Assembly (NCBI GenBank): GCA_017551675.1
Contig: JAFZLC010000041.1
Span: forward strand, 1 to 64,000
Direction of reading: 5' to 3'
Source of the DNA: Paludibacteraceae bacterium
GTDB lineage: Bacteria; Bacteroidota; Bacteroidia; Bacteroidales; Paludibacteraceae
Length of the DNA stretch: 64,000 nucleotides
Shown here in pieces: positions 36,787-46,041 of this stretch. The notes under the pieces are model-generated. The model was not told where the DNA came from. It saw only the letters and a program-made list of their open reading frames with translations, and did not search any database. A program made the position numbers and the translations under genes. Position 1 is the stretch's first letter. Each line of letters opens with the position of its first letter.

Positions 36787-36936
36787 TTATTTGTTGTGTT
36801 AAACAGAGGTTCTTGGAAATCCTCTTTTCAATTTATTATTTTTCATTATTCCATAACAACAGAGACGGGCTCGTGAAAAAGACGAAACACACCTTTCTTG
36901 TTGATAATTCTCCACAAAGATATTTATTAATTTTTC

Positions 36937-36944
36937 TATATTTG
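36937..36944 (+). promoter_or_regulatory. -7 promoter box for the lipoprotein-menA-kdsA unit
   Basis: TATATTTG, 25 bp before the ATG at 36970. Confidence 0.55.
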
Positions 36945-36969
36945 CATCATAATTAAAAATTATTACAGT

Positions 36970-37092
36970 ATGAAAAACAAATTCACATATTTAGTAAGCC
37001 TAATACTTCTTGCTCTTTCTTTTCTTGCAACAAGTTGCGACAAAGCTGAAGACGAAGAAACGACAGAACCAATTGTGATTGAAAAGATGTGA
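36970..37092 (+). CDS. Tiny 40-residue lipoprotein
   Basis: MKNKFTYLVSLILLALSFLA followed by TSC gives a textbook type II signal peptide with lipobox ATSC (Cys23). The mature part is only 18 residues, acidic (DKAEDEETTEP). It begins just after a clear -7 box and ends 5 bp before the menA ATG, so it is the first gene of the menA-kdsA transcript. It may be a true small lipoprotein or a relic of a longer one; the intact signal and placement favour expression. Confidence 0.6.
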   Translation: MKNKFTYLVSLILLALSFLATSCDKAEDEETTEPIVIEKM

Positions 37093-37097
37093 CTGTT

Positions 37098-38066
37098 ATG
37101 GAAGAGTATGTCAAGCAAAACTCACTCAAGGCATGGGTTTTAGCATCTAGACCGAAGACATGGGCTGCTGCCATAGCACCCGTCATCGTGGGTACAGCCA
37201 TCGCCTTCAACCACCATTCTTTCAAACCTATTGCGGCTCTTTGTTGTCTGATTTTTGCCGTCACCATGCAGATTGCAGCCAACCTCATCAACGACCTCTA
37301 CGATTTTAAGAAAGGAAGTGATGGGGACGATCGTCTGGGGCCTCCTCGTGCCACCGCACAGGGATGGATTACACCCGACTGCATGAAAAAGGGCATTATC
37401 ATCGACATCATAATAGGTTGTCTCTTTGGTTCCGTACTTATCTTTTACGGAGGATGGCAAATGATCCTTGTGGGTATCTTTTGTGTAATCTTCGCCTATT
37501 TGTATACATCTGGACCATTCCCTTTGGCTTATAATGGTTTAGGAGACTTAGCTGTGATACTCTTTTTCGGTGTAGTGGCCGTTGGCTTCACCGCTTACGT
37601 ACAAACTCTTGCTTGGGATAACACCATCACCTTTTGCGGCATCGCCACAGGATTGGTCATCAACGCTCTACTCGTACTCAACAACTACCGCGACCGTGAG
37701 CAGGATGAAAAATCAGGCAAGCGCACTTCCATCGTACTTCATGGAGAAAAATTTGGCAGATACCTCTACCTTTTCATGGGTGTACTTGCCATCGCTTTCG
37801 TAGTGAAATATATCTTCACCTTCTCATACGTTGTGATTCCTCACTTGTTGAGTTCTTGGTTGGATAAAGAGAGTTTACTCATCACCATCCTAAAAGTCAT
37901 AGCATTTCCAACACTTGTATGCATCTATCTCATTCCTCATTTCCTTACTTGGAGAAAGATATGCGAAATACGAGCAGGGAAAGCACTCAACTCACTGATT
38001 GGTGAAACTTCACGCAATATGATCATTTTTGCCATATTGCTCACCATCGTATTATGCATCAGATAA
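37098..38066 (+). CDS. menA: 1,4-dihydroxy-2-naphthoate polyprenyltransferase
   Basis: 322 residues from ATG 37098; an in-frame GTG at 37089 would add three residues. UbiA-superfamily membrane enzyme that attaches the isoprenoid tail in menaquinone synthesis. Start SLKAWVLASRPKTWAAAIAP, first Asp-rich motif NLINDLYDFKKGSDGDD, second NNYRDREQDEKSGKRT, and eight or nine membrane helices. kdsA follows after 19 bp. Confidence 0.95.
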   Translation: MEEYVKQNSLKAWVLASRPKTWAAAIAPVIVGTAIAFNHHSFKPIAALCCLIFAVTMQIAANLINDLYDFKKGSDGDDRLGPPRATAQGWITPDCMKKGIIIDIIIGCLFGSVLIFYGGWQMILVGIFCVIFAYLYTSGPFPLAYNGLGDLAVILFFGVVAVGFTAYVQTLAWDNTITFCGIATGLVINALLVLNNYRDREQDEKSGKRTSIVLHGEKFGRYLYLFMGVLAIAFVVKYIFTFSYVVIPHLLSSWLDKESLLITILKVIAFPTLVCIYLIPHFLTWRKICEIRAGKALNSLIGETSRNMIIFAILLTIVLCIR

Positions 38067-38085
38067 TTTTATAAATTAAAATATT

Positions 38086-38901
38086 ATGGACTTGAACATT
38101 TCAAAACTAAAGCATACTGATTCGAACAATTTCTTTTTAATGGCTGGACCTTGTGTCATTGAAGGAGAAGAAATGGCATTTCAGATAGCTGAACATATCG
38201 TAGCTCTTTCTGAAAAATATAAAATTCCTTACATTTTCAAGGGATCCTATAGGAAAGCCAACCGTTCGAAAATTGACTCCTTCACAGGAATCGGCGATCT
38301 AAAAGCTTTAAAGATTTTACAAAAGATAAGTGACACCTTCGACATCCCTGTCGTCACCGACATTCACGGTCCTGAGGAGGCTGAATTAGCTGCTGAGTAC
38401 GTGGATGTATTACAAATCCCAGCCTTTTTATGCAGACAGACAGATCTTCTAGTCGCTGCTGCGAAAACAGGTAAGACCATCAACATAAAGAAAGGACAAT
38501 TCTTATCCGCTGCCGCTATGGGTTTTGCAGCACAGAAAGTACGCAATTGTGGTAACGACCAACTGATTTTAACCGAACGAGGCACATCATTTGGCTATCA
38601 AGATCTAATTGTGGATTTCCGCAGCATACCAACCATGCAGAAAATTGGTTGTCCTGTGGTGTTAGACTGCACTCATTCGTTGCAACAACCCAATCAACTA
38701 TCTGGCGTTACCGGAGGTGATCCTGAAATGATTGAGACAATTGCCAAAGCTGGAATAGCAACTGGAGCAGACGGTCTGTTTATTGAGACTCATTTCGACC
38801 CAGCCAATGCAAAATCTGACGGAGCTAACATGCTCAGTTTGGATCAACTGGATGGCTTGTTGAAAAAACTGATACGTATTCGTGAGGCGATATTGGGTTA
38901 A
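38086..38901 (+). CDS. kdsA: 3-deoxy-8-phosphooctulonate (KDO-8-P) synthase
   Basis: 271 residues. It condenses PEP with arabinose 5-phosphate for the KDO of lipopolysaccharide. LMAGPCVIEGEEMAF, FKGSYRKANRSKIDSF, NIKKGQFLSA, ERGTSFGYQDLIVDFRS and DCTHSLQQPN are typical. Same transcript as menA. Confidence 0.97.
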   Translation: MDLNISKLKHTDSNNFFLMAGPCVIEGEEMAFQIAEHIVALSEKYKIPYIFKGSYRKANRSKIDSFTGIGDLKALKILQKISDTFDIPVVTDIHGPEEAELAAEYVDVLQIPAFLCRQTDLLVAAAKTGKTINIKKGQFLSAAAMGFAAQKVRNCGNDQLILTERGTSFGYQDLIVDFRSIPTMQKIGCPVVLDCTHSLQQPNQLSGVTGGDPEMIETIAKAGIATGADGLFIETHFDPANAKSDGANMLSLDQLDGLLKKLIRIREAILG

Positions 38902-39009
38902 TACCCATATCGTCCACCCTACTATCAATCGTATCAAATCATCTTGTTATAAAATCTCGATTAGTTTGCAGAGACGAAGCGAATCATCCCGCGCAAGAGA
39001 ATTTCCCTT

Positions 39010-40512
39010 TTATTTCCCTATATACAACACAAACTCGTAAGGTTCACTTTCCTTTCGGAAACGGTTCACTGATGTAACCGTCAGATTATACATAACAGAC
39101 TTCTTCCATCCTGGTATTTTTTTCAAATCAACGGCAGTCTCCGTTGTCTTCATCATTATATTTTTCGGATCATCAAAATCACAGTCGGAGGAATCTGGGA
39201 ATGCATAAACCACGTAATAAGAGGCCTCCTCACCACCTTCTGCCACCACAGGATCCCATCGTAGTACAGAATTCTCTTCCAATCGTAAATTCAATGGAAA
39301 ATGAGCTTCAGAAGAAGATTTCATCTCCATTGGAAGGGCTGGATAGGCATAATATTGCGTTTTCAGACTGTCCAACAATCCTTGCGGATTGCGTAAGAAA
39401 TAGTGCGTGCTATAGTACAACAATCCTTCTATATCCACACACTCCTGATTATATTTCATCTGACGAATCAACTCATTCGGAGTCTTCCACGCCTTAGGTT
39501 TGTTCACCTCCAAGCCAGAAGCATACAATCCAAAATAAAGCTGACAAGTAGAAGGCACATTCGCTCTCCACCATGGTGCCAATACAGCATAATCAGCAAC
39601 GGTCTTTCCTATCTCCCAATAAAGTTGCGGTGCGATATAATCAATCCACCCCTTTTCTGCCCATAGCAACACATCTGCATATAAATCATCGTAATTGGTG
39701 ACACCCGCCTTCGTATCCGACCCTTTTTCATCTTTTGCCTTGTTACGCCAAACGCCGAATGGACTGACACCAAACTGCACCCATGGTTTCTCCTCCTTCA
39801 CCATCTGTTGTATACGCATGACGATACGGTTCACATTGTCGCGTCGCCAATCGGCTTTGTTTGTAAATCCATTCGGATTCTTTTTAAAAGTCTCTTCATC
39901 AGGGAAATCCTTTCCGCCCACGGGATAAGGATAGAAATAATCATCCAGATGGAAAGCATCGATGTCGTATCTGACAAGAATATCTTTCAACACTTTCAGC
40001 AGATAGTCTGCCGTCTCATCCTGACCGGGATCAAAGAAAATTTTATCACCATATTGTTTGAAGAGATAGGGTTTCTTGTAGTAAATATGATTCGATGTCA
40101 ACTTAGATTTCGGTGTGTTCGTCACACGATACGGGTTAATCCAAGCATGCACCTCCATGCATCGTTTGTGCGACTCCTCCACGACCACCTGCAAAGGGTC
40201 AAACGACGAATCAGCAGGAGATTTCCCCTGTTCTCCCGTCAGCCATTCCGACCATGGTTCGATGTCTGAACGATACAAGGCATCTGCCGTAGGACGAATC
40301 TGAAATATGACTGTGTTGATGCCACATTTAGACAAAGAATCCAGAAGCAAGACCAACTCTTGCTTCTGGAAACTAGAAGATGAATCCCGACTCGACGGCC
40401 AATCAATATTAGCTACAGTTGCAATCCATACGCCACGCATTTCTCTTTTCTTTTGCGAGTACGTGAGCGTTGAAACTAGCAAAAATAACAATAGCCAATA
40501 AAACCTTCTCAT
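39010..40512 (-). CDS. GHL10 (DUF187) family glycoside hydrolase-like protein
   Basis: 500 residues. Signal peptide (cut near TYSQ). REMRGVWIATVANIDWPSS, then FQIRPTADALYRSDIEPWSE, AWINPYRV, DAFHLDDYFYP and IAPQLYWEIG match the GHL10 TIM-barrel family, which in known cases acts on peptidoglycan-type or other glycans; activity here is not proven. A fibronectin-like beta domain seems to close the protein (about 400-500: VLRWDPVVAEGGEEASYYVV). Neighbouring a GH5 lipoprotein on the same strand, after 55 bp. Confidence 0.88.
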   Translation of the reverse strand: MRRFYWLLLFLLVSTLTYSQKKREMRGVWIATVANIDWPSSRDSSSSFQKQELVLLLDSLSKCGINTVIFQIRPTADALYRSDIEPWSEWLTGEQGKSPADSSFDPLQVVVEESHKRCMEVHAWINPYRVTNTPKSKLTSNHIYYKKPYLFKQYGDKIFFDPGQDETADYLLKVLKDILVRYDIDAFHLDDYFYPYPVGGKDFPDEETFKKNPNGFTNKADWRRDNVNRIVMRIQQMVKEEKPWVQFGVSPFGVWRNKAKDEKGSDTKAGVTNYDDLYADVLLWAEKGWIDYIAPQLYWEIGKTVADYAVLAPWWRANVPSTCQLYFGLYASGLEVNKPKAWKTPNELIRQMKYNQECVDIEGLLYYSTHYFLRNPQGLLDSLKTQYYAYPALPMEMKSSSEAHFPLNLRLEENSVLRWDPVVAEGGEEASYYVVYAFPDSSDCDFDDPKNIMMKTTETAVDLKKIPGWKKSVMYNLTVTSVNRFRKESEPYEFVLYIGK

Positions 40513-40567
40513 CGAGTATTTACGTTTTTACACTTATTTCAATTAGCAATTAAGCAATCAGAATTCC

Positions 40568-41851
40568 TTAATAAGACAATCTATTCTTTGCTTTCAATTT
40601 CTTAATGATATATTCACCTGATTTGGTCAATATATTAGGATCCAACGGATACATCTTACCATCGTTCCATTTCAAAGCAGCACACTCACCACCTTCAGCG
40701 CTGTAACTCCAGTTACACCAGCTAACGACTTGATGAGCCTCATTATCACCATCAAAGATCTTCAACCATTTATCCGTCATCTCAGGACAGAAATTATACC
40801 AACCACTGGCATCTGTAGTACCAAACTCAGTGACAAAGATAGGAAGTTCCTTCAAGATGCACTGAACGCCATTCGCAGAATCACCCTTGAAAGGAGCCAT
40901 GAAATCATGACCTCTGATGCCTGCCGCAATAGACAAAGAATCGGTTGGAGTACCATCATTATGAGACGCAGAATAGAAGTGGAATGAGTAGATTAGATTA
41001 TCATATACCTTACCATTCTCATCTTGAGGTTCATGTCCGATTACATCTTGAGGGCGTTGACTCCACTCAGGTGTTCCACAAACACAAACAACATCCTTAT
41101 CATGCTCTCTGATGATTTTAAGCATATCCTCGCAATATGGTTTGATGTGGCGTTGCCATGTCACCTCACCCTTAGTAGAGTTAGGTTCGTTACACAACTC
41201 ATATATCACATGTTTCTGATATTGGAATCGACGAGCACAATAAGTAAAGAAATCCGCCGCCAAATCCACACCACAAGAAGGATGTTTACGATAATGAGCA
41301 CTTTGAGGATTACCTGGACTATGAACATGCCAGTCAATCAAAAGATACATGCCATTTTCCGCACACCATTTCACCACATTTTCCAAGTGACGAGTACGAT
41401 GAGTAGGATTATAAGCATATCCGCCCTCCTCATCTACATAAAAAGCCAAACGGAAAACATTGCAATTCCAGTCTTTTGCCAACGACTTAATGTTTTCCTC
41501 TGTTATGTTCGCAACGCCAGCCCATTGCATACCATGAGAACTCATACCTCTTAGCTGTACAGGGTTTCCCTTATCATCACACAAACAACGATAACCGTTT
41601 TTATCCCTGCTGACTTGCAACTTGCCCCACTTAGCGACAGGAGAATCTTTCGGATACTCTAACGGTAATAAAATTTCAACTTCTTTGGAATCAGGAGACA
41701 CTTTACCAAAAGGGGAAGATGGCTTAGATGGTTTGGCCGTCTCAACTTTGTTCTCTGCCTCTTTTTTCTTCTGCTCTTTCTGATTATCCTGAGAACATCC
41801 GCACATAATCATTGCCAACGCAGCACAAGCAAATATCCACTTCTTTATCAT
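40568..41851 (-). CDS. GH5-family endoglucanase-type lipoprotein
   Basis: 427 residues. Signal peptide II with Cys at MCGCSQ, then a Lys/Glu/Pro-rich linker to about residue 60. The GH5 barrel follows with the acid/base in YELCNEPN and the nucleophile in FVTEFGTTD, together with RGMSSHGMQW, LIDWHVH and YSFHFYSASH. The pattern is that of cellulase-like GH5 (subfamily 2 style), so beta-1,4-glucan is the default substrate, unverified. It is surface- or periplasm-anchored. The GHL10 gene follows after 55 bp. Confidence 0.92.
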   Translation of the reverse strand: MIKKWIFACAALAMIMCGCSQDNQKEQKKKEAENKVETAKPSKPSSPFGKVSPDSKEVEILLPLEYPKDSPVAKWGKLQVSRDKNGYRCLCDDKGNPVQLRGMSSHGMQWAGVANITEENIKSLAKDWNCNVFRLAFYVDEEGGYAYNPTHRTRHLENVVKWCAENGMYLLIDWHVHSPGNPQSAHYRKHPSCGVDLAADFFTYCARRFQYQKHVIYELCNEPNSTKGEVTWQRHIKPYCEDMLKIIREHDKDVVCVCGTPEWSQRPQDVIGHEPQDENGKVYDNLIYSFHFYSASHNDGTPTDSLSIAAGIRGHDFMAPFKGDSANGVQCILKELPIFVTEFGTTDASGWYNFCPEMTDKWLKIFDGDNEAHQVVSWCNWSYSAEGGECAALKWNDGKMYPLDPNILTKSGEYIIKKLKAKNRLSY

Positions 41852-41915
41852 ACGACTACCAATTTTCAGTTAACAACTCACTAATTTAGATTCTATGTTT
41901 ATGCAAATATATAAA

Positions 41916-42656
41916 TTATTCCGAAAAACGCAAACCCCACGTGGTCTGTTTCATTTTTTTTGATAAATGAAAAATTTTATCCCGTTTTAATAATATTTTT
42001 TTTCTATTATTTTGAGGATTGTAAACAAGTGGATGAGGAAGTGTCGCAGCCAATAAAGCCGCTTCCTTACCTGTCAATTTAGCTGATGAATGTTTGAAAT
42101 AATAGCGACTGGCCGACTCCACGCCATAGATTCCATCTCCTAATTCGACAATGTTCAAATAGACCTCCATGATTCTCTTCTTCGGCCATAACAATTCAAT
42201 CAAAACGGTATAATACGCTTCCAACCCCTTTCGAACCCATGACCGTTTAGGCCAAAGAAACACATTCTTTGCCACTTGCTGCGATATAGTACTTGCGCCA
42301 TAAACCTTACCTCCTTTTTTGTTCATTTTCTTTGCTTTTTTGATTGCGTCGAAGTCGAATCCTCTATGAGTCATAAACCGATTATCCTCAGAAGCGATAA
42401 CCGACTGTATCATATGCGAAGATATGGAGTCTAGAGGAACCCACTGACAATCCATTTTCAGACTTCTTCCGTCAGACCATTGCTGACAAGAACGGATCAA
42501 CATCAAAGTGGTGAAACGAACAGGTAAAAAACGTGTTACCAAAACCGACAAAATGGACGATATGAAAAAGAACAAAAACAGATTACGAGTCCATATAAGT
42601 AACCGACTCCATCTGTTTTTGCTCTTGATATTTTTATGAAAAGGGATGGAAAACAT
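41916..42656 (-). CDS. mtgA: Monofunctional peptidoglycan glycosyltransferase
   Basis: 246 residues. Single N-terminal membrane anchor (FLFFFISSILSVLVTRFLP) and a GT51 domain: catalytic Glu in QSVIASEDNRFMTHRGFD, then GASTISQQVAKN, KRIMEVYLNIVELGDGIYG and the later ARYYF-like stretch. It polymerises glycan strands from lipid II. It follows the YhcH gene after 3 bp. Confidence 0.95.
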   Translation of the reverse strand: MFSIPFHKNIKSKNRWSRLLIWTRNLFLFFFISSILSVLVTRFLPVRFTTLMLIRSCQQWSDGRSLKMDCQWVPLDSISSHMIQSVIASEDNRFMTHRGFDFDAIKKAKKMNKKGGKVYGASTISQQVAKNVFLWPKRSWVRKGLEAYYTVLIELLWPKKRIMEVYLNIVELGDGIYGVESASRYYFKHSSAKLTGKEAALLAATLPHPLVYNPQNNRKKILLKRDKIFHLSKKMKQTTWGLRFSE

Positions 42657-42659
42657 CTG

Positions 42660-43103
42660 TTATTTAACCTTCACCTTTACAACCATCTTCTTTACTGTTC
42701 CATTACCAATCAATGGAGAATGGGCATCTTGCGGAAAGAAGATAACGAAATTTCCCACAGAAAGAGGGAAAGAAAAATCAAATTTGTCTTTATAGAACGT
42801 AACGTCCTGTTTAGGATGAATTTCCTTCAAATATCTACAACTTTTACGATTTTTATACCCAACAAATTCTCTGTTTTCAATAGGAATCTGAATATCAATA
42901 TAATTATTATGGACCTCCAAATTAGTCATTTGAACACTTTTCAACTCACAATTATCCACATTGATGTAAAAATCATCATCCACCTCTATGCGACCTGGTT
43001 TCAATTCATCAAATTTCAACGTCTTCAAATAAGCGAACACCTTGTCAAACGAAGGATGCAGGTTCACATACAAATCTAAATTCTCAATCGTATCTAATAT
43101 CAT
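42660..43103 (-). CDS. YhcH/YjgK/YiaL (DUF386) family protein
   Basis: 147 residues of the DUF386 beta-barrel. Conserved GRIEVDDDFYINVDNCELK, VHNNYIDIQIPI, the His/Glu positions, and FFPQDAHSPLIG near the end. The family is linked to sialic acid and sugar metabolism as a possible anomerase; the substrate is not known here. First gene before mtgA. Confidence 0.9.
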   Translation of the reverse strand: MILDTIENLDLYVNLHPSFDKVFAYLKTLKFDELKPGRIEVDDDFYINVDNCELKSVQMTNLEVHNNYIDIQIPIENREFVGYKNRKSCRYLKEIHPKQDVTFYKDKFDFSFPLSVGNFVIFFPQDAHSPLIGNGTVKKMVVKVKVK

Positions 43104-43242
43104 AAGATAAATAATATACGGAAAGATTCAACTCTCCTGTTAAACTTATTACAATAAAAAATTCTACACCATTCCGTGAGAAGTCCATTCTCATGTCCAA
43201 TTCATAAGCAATAAAACCTAGTAAACTTCTCTAAATAAAAAA

Positions 43243-43262
43243 GGTCTTCTCTATCGAAGACC
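43243..43262 (-). terminator. Terminator of the tRNA-Tyr-tRNA-Gly unit
   Basis: Stem GGTCTTC/GAAGACC with a 6-nt loop and T-run on the minus strand, directly after tRNA-Gly. Confidence 0.8.
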
Positions 43263-43267
43263 CCTTG

Positions 43268-43340
43268 AGCGGAAAACGGGGTTCGAACCCGCGACCCTCA
43301 GCTTGGAAGGCTGATGCTCTACCAACTGAGCTACTTCCGC
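43268..43340 (-). tRNA. tRNA-Gly (TCC anticodon)
   Basis: 73 nt: acceptor GCGGAAG with one G-T pair, D-loop AGCTCAGTTGGTAGAGC, anticodon loop CTTCCAA, T-loop GGTTCGAACCC. CCA not encoded. Confidence 0.97.
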
Positions 43341-43356
43341 AGTTGGATTTTATTTG

Positions 43357-43439
43357 TGGGCGAAGATGGATTCGAACCACCGAAGGCATAAGCCAGCAGA
43401 TTTACAGTCTGCCCCATTTGGCCACTCTGGTATTCGCCC
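43357..43439 (-). tRNA. tRNA-Tyr (GTA anticodon)
   Basis: 83 nt: acceptor GGGCGAA/TTCGCCC, D-loop with GAGTGGCCAAATGGGG, anticodon loop CTGTAAA, long variable arm, T-loop GGTTCGAATCC. Discriminator A; CCA not encoded. It precedes tRNA-Gly by 16 bp. Confidence 0.97.
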
Positions 43440-43473
43440 CTCCTTAAAACGGGTGCAAAGATACGACTATTTT

Positions 43474-43965
43474 TTAATAATCCAAAAGTTTTTTGTTAAA
43501 ATCGACCATCTTTATCGCTGTAATGGCTGCTTCCACCCCTTTATTTCCTAATTTACCTCCTGCACGATCCAATGATTGCTGCATATCGTCTGTTGTCAGC
43601 AAACCGAAAATGAAAGGAATCGTACCCTCTGTGTTCAATTTAGACAAGCCATTGGTCGTTCCCTGACACACATAATCAAAATGAGGTGTTCCTCCACGTA
43701 CAACGCAACCTAAAGCAATCACAGCATCCACATCCAACTCCTCGCTGACACGTTTGGAGGCGTAAACCAATTCAAAACTTCCAGGTACGTGAAATTCACA
43801 TATATTCTCTGGATCTGCTCCATGTTTTATCAACGTTTCTCGCGCACCTTGTAGTAAGCTAAATGTCACATCACTGTTCCAATCCGAAACAACAATACCA
43901 AAGGTCATCTCAGATGCACTTGGAACCGAATCTTTATCATATTTCGACAAATCTACTGTAGCCAT
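43474..43965 (-). CDS. ribH: 6,7-dimethyl-8-ribityllumazine synthase
   Basis: 163 residues. It condenses 5-amino-6-ribitylaminouracil with dihydroxybutanone phosphate, the penultimate step to riboflavin. Marks: [41 protein letters not shown] and [11 protein letters not shown]. The N-terminal 20 residues are an extension seen in Bacteroidota. It follows the terminator of the TPR gene. Confidence 0.97.
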   Translation of the reverse strand: MATVDLSKYDKDSVPSASEMTFGIVVSDWNSDVTFSLLQGARETLIKHGADPENICEFHVPGSFELVYASKRVSEELDVDAVIALGCVVRGGTPHFDYVCQGTTNGLSKLNTEGTIPFIFGLLTTDDMQQSLDRAGGKLGNKGVEAAITAIKMVDFNKKLLDY

Positions 43966-43986
43966 ATACTCTCAGTTTATAAAAAA

Positions 43987-44028
43987 GGAAGGCTTCCAAA
44001 ATCACATAACGATTCTCGGAAGCCTTCC
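43987..44028 (-). terminator. Terminator of the membrane TPR gene
   Basis: Perfect 11-bp arms GGAAGGCTTCC and GGAAGCCTTCC with a 20-nt loop, then an A-run (T-run in transcript). Confidence 0.85.
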
Positions 44029-44042
44029 CATTATACTATTAA

Positions 44043-44729
44043 TTATTTATTCTTCGCGAATTCAATGTATTTTTTTACCTCTACAATGTTAGCATAATTA
44101 GGATATTTCTTTACAATATCCTCTAACAAAGCAACAGCTTTATCATTTTCATTGATGGACAAATATGCCAATGCAGCTCTTTCATTATAGAATGGAGTCA
44201 TAATTTCATTATCTCCACTCGCTGCTTTCTTATAATATGAAATCGCTTTATTTACATCTCCAAGATTCCAATAACAATCTGCAACAGAGCCCAACACTGA
44301 TGGTTGAACCACTTTATCACTCGCACTGAACTTTTTCAAATATTCAATAGCACTTTCATCATCACCCAACTTCTTGTAACAAATACCTGCATAGGCTTTT
44401 GCCAAGTTACCGGCATCCGTACTTCCATAATGCTCAATCACATCCAAGAAGCCCATCGCATCATCCTTACCATCCAACGCTAATTGAAAAGAATCGATTG
44501 CGAAAAATTGTTCTGCCATGAAAATAGACTCTTGTGCCTCTCTCTCTCTTGGCTCAAAATACTTGCTTTTGAGAAGAATAGCACCAACAACTACTGCGGC
44601 AATAACTCCTAATCCAATCAATATAGACTTTTGGTTTTTCTCGATAAATGCCTCACCTGAGTTTAACACCTCATCCGCTTTATCAAACACTTCAATAGAA
44701 CTCTCTTCTTCTTTGACGTTCTTAGCCAT
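44043..44729 (-). CDS. Membrane-anchored TPR protein (YfgM/CpoB-like layout)
   Basis: 228 residues: cytoplasmic N-terminus (about 40), a single membrane helix (SILIGLGVIAAVVVGAILL), and a C-terminal domain with three or four TPRs: NLAKAYAGICYKKLGDDESA, VADCYWNLGDVNKAISYYKK, ERAALAYLSINENDKAV. The topology recalls YfgM-type SecYEG partners; function is not established. Stand-alone transcript with own terminator. Confidence 0.85.
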   Translation of the reverse strand: MAKNVKEEESSIEVFDKADEVLNSGEAFIEKNQKSILIGLGVIAAVVVGAILLKSKYFEPREREAQESIFMAEQFFAIDSFQLALDGKDDAMGFLDVIEHYGSTDAGNLAKAYAGICYKKLGDDESAIEYLKKFSASDKVVQPSVLGSVADCYWNLGDVNKAISYYKKAASGDNEIMTPFYNERAALAYLSINENDKAVALLEDIVKKYPNYANIVEVKKYIEFAKNK

Positions 44730-44874
44730 TTCCTAATAGTTTTTATATTATCAACTTTTTTTAATTCAAAAATTTGAGTTACAAAAATAGCAGTTTAATA
44801 GTTATCACGGAAATTTTAACCGCTTTTTTTTCTGTCATTTGTTTTCAAAGACGATTTTGCCAACTCCCCTTCCT

Positions 44875-45462
44875 TCAATCCACACTTTGAAAGTTTGCCA
44901 TTTTCATCATCTCCCAAACCTCTTTCGTGGTAAAATACCGAACATCCTTATTCTCCTTTACTGCATTTCGAATCACTGTCGATGAGATATCCAGCAATGG
45001 GGCATTCTCTATCATACGGACTCTCCCTTTCCACTGCTCAGGCACTTCGTTGGGACTATCAGGTCGCGGATACACCAAAATTTCACACATCTCAGCTATT
45101 TTTTCCGCATTTTTCCACATGTGAAACTTCGGAAGATTATCACCTCCCATCACCAAAAAGAAATGTACATCCTTTTCTCTTTCAAACATATACGACAATG
45201 TATCATACGTATATGATGGTTTTGGAAGGGAGAATTCAACATCTGTCACCGAGAATTTCGAATACCCCTCTATTGCCTTCTGAACCATCTTAAAACGGGT
45301 TTCGTCGTCCATCAGATTCAAATTCTTTTTAAACGGATTCTGAGGGGAAACAACAAACCGAACCTCATCCACACCTGCATACTCTGCAATATAATTAGCC
45401 AAAATCAAATGACCATTATGGATGGGATTGAACGATCCAAAAAACAATGCGACGTTTCTCAT
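44875..45462 (-). CDS. nadD: Nicotinate-nucleotide adenylyltransferase
   Basis: 195 residues. It makes deamido-NAD from nicotinate mononucleotide. FGSFNPIHNGHLILANY carries the HxGH signature, followed by VVSPQNPFK and the late ISSTVIRNAV in place of the ISST.IR motif. It overlaps the gmk stop by 4 bp and is co-transcribed with yicC-gmk. Confidence 0.97.
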   Translation of the reverse strand: MRNVALFFGSFNPIHNGHLILANYIAEYAGVDEVRFVVSPQNPFKKNLNLMDDETRFKMVQKAIEGYSKFSVTDVEFSLPKPSYTYDTLSYMFEREKDVHFFLVMGGDNLPKFHMWKNAEKIAEMCEILVYPRPDSPNEVPEQWKGRVRMIENAPLLDISSTVIRNAVKENKDVRYFTTKEVWEMMKMANFQSVD

Positions 45463-46025
45463 TTCTCTACAAACTCTTTAACAATCTTCTTAATCAATCC
45501 TTTGGTGTGCTCCAAATTATCATTCACGACGATTCGATCAAACTTATCTGAAAAAGTCATCTCATAAGATGCCTTGTTCACACGGTCATTTATCACCTCC
45601 ATCGTATCTGTACCTCTATTTATCAAACGCTCTTTTAATGTAGCTATTGACGGAGGCATGATGAAAATGGACAACGCCTTGTCGCCATACATCTTCTTAA
45701 TGTTGCAGCCTCCAGCCACATCCACATCGAAAATGACAATGTTGCCCTTCTCATTAATTCGGGAAACCTCACTTTTTAACGTTCCATAATATTTGTCGGT
45801 ATAGACCTCCTCCCACTCCAAGAAAGCATCCTCCTTGATTTTCTGCTTAAATTCATCTGCAGATAGGAAGTAGTACTCCACGCCATTCTTCTCCTCTCCC
45901 CTCGGACTCCTACTAGTTGCCGAGATGGAGAACTCAAAACAGTTAAACTGTTCCATGAGATAATTGATCAACGTACTCTTACCAGATCCTGAAGGAGCTG
46001 AAAATATTATCATCTTCTCTTTCAT
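45459..46025 (-). CDS. gmk: Guanylate kinase
   Basis: 188 residues. It phosphorylates GMP to GDP. P-loop FSAPSGSGKSTLI, then SRSPRGEEKNGVEYYF and the lid region GGCNIKK. It lies 16 bp after yicC and overlaps nadD by 4 bp. Confidence 0.97.
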   Translation of the reverse strand: MKEKMIIFSAPSGSGKSTLINYLMEQFNCFEFSISATSRSPRGEEKNGVEYYFLSADEFKQKIKEDAFLEWEEVYTDKYYGTLKSEVSRINEKGNIVIFDVDVAGGCNIKKMYGDKALSIFIMPPSIATLKERLINRGTDTMEVINDRVNKASYEMTFSDKFDRIVVNDNLEHTKGLIKKIVKEFVEK

Positions 46026-46041
46026 GCGTACTCAATATCTA

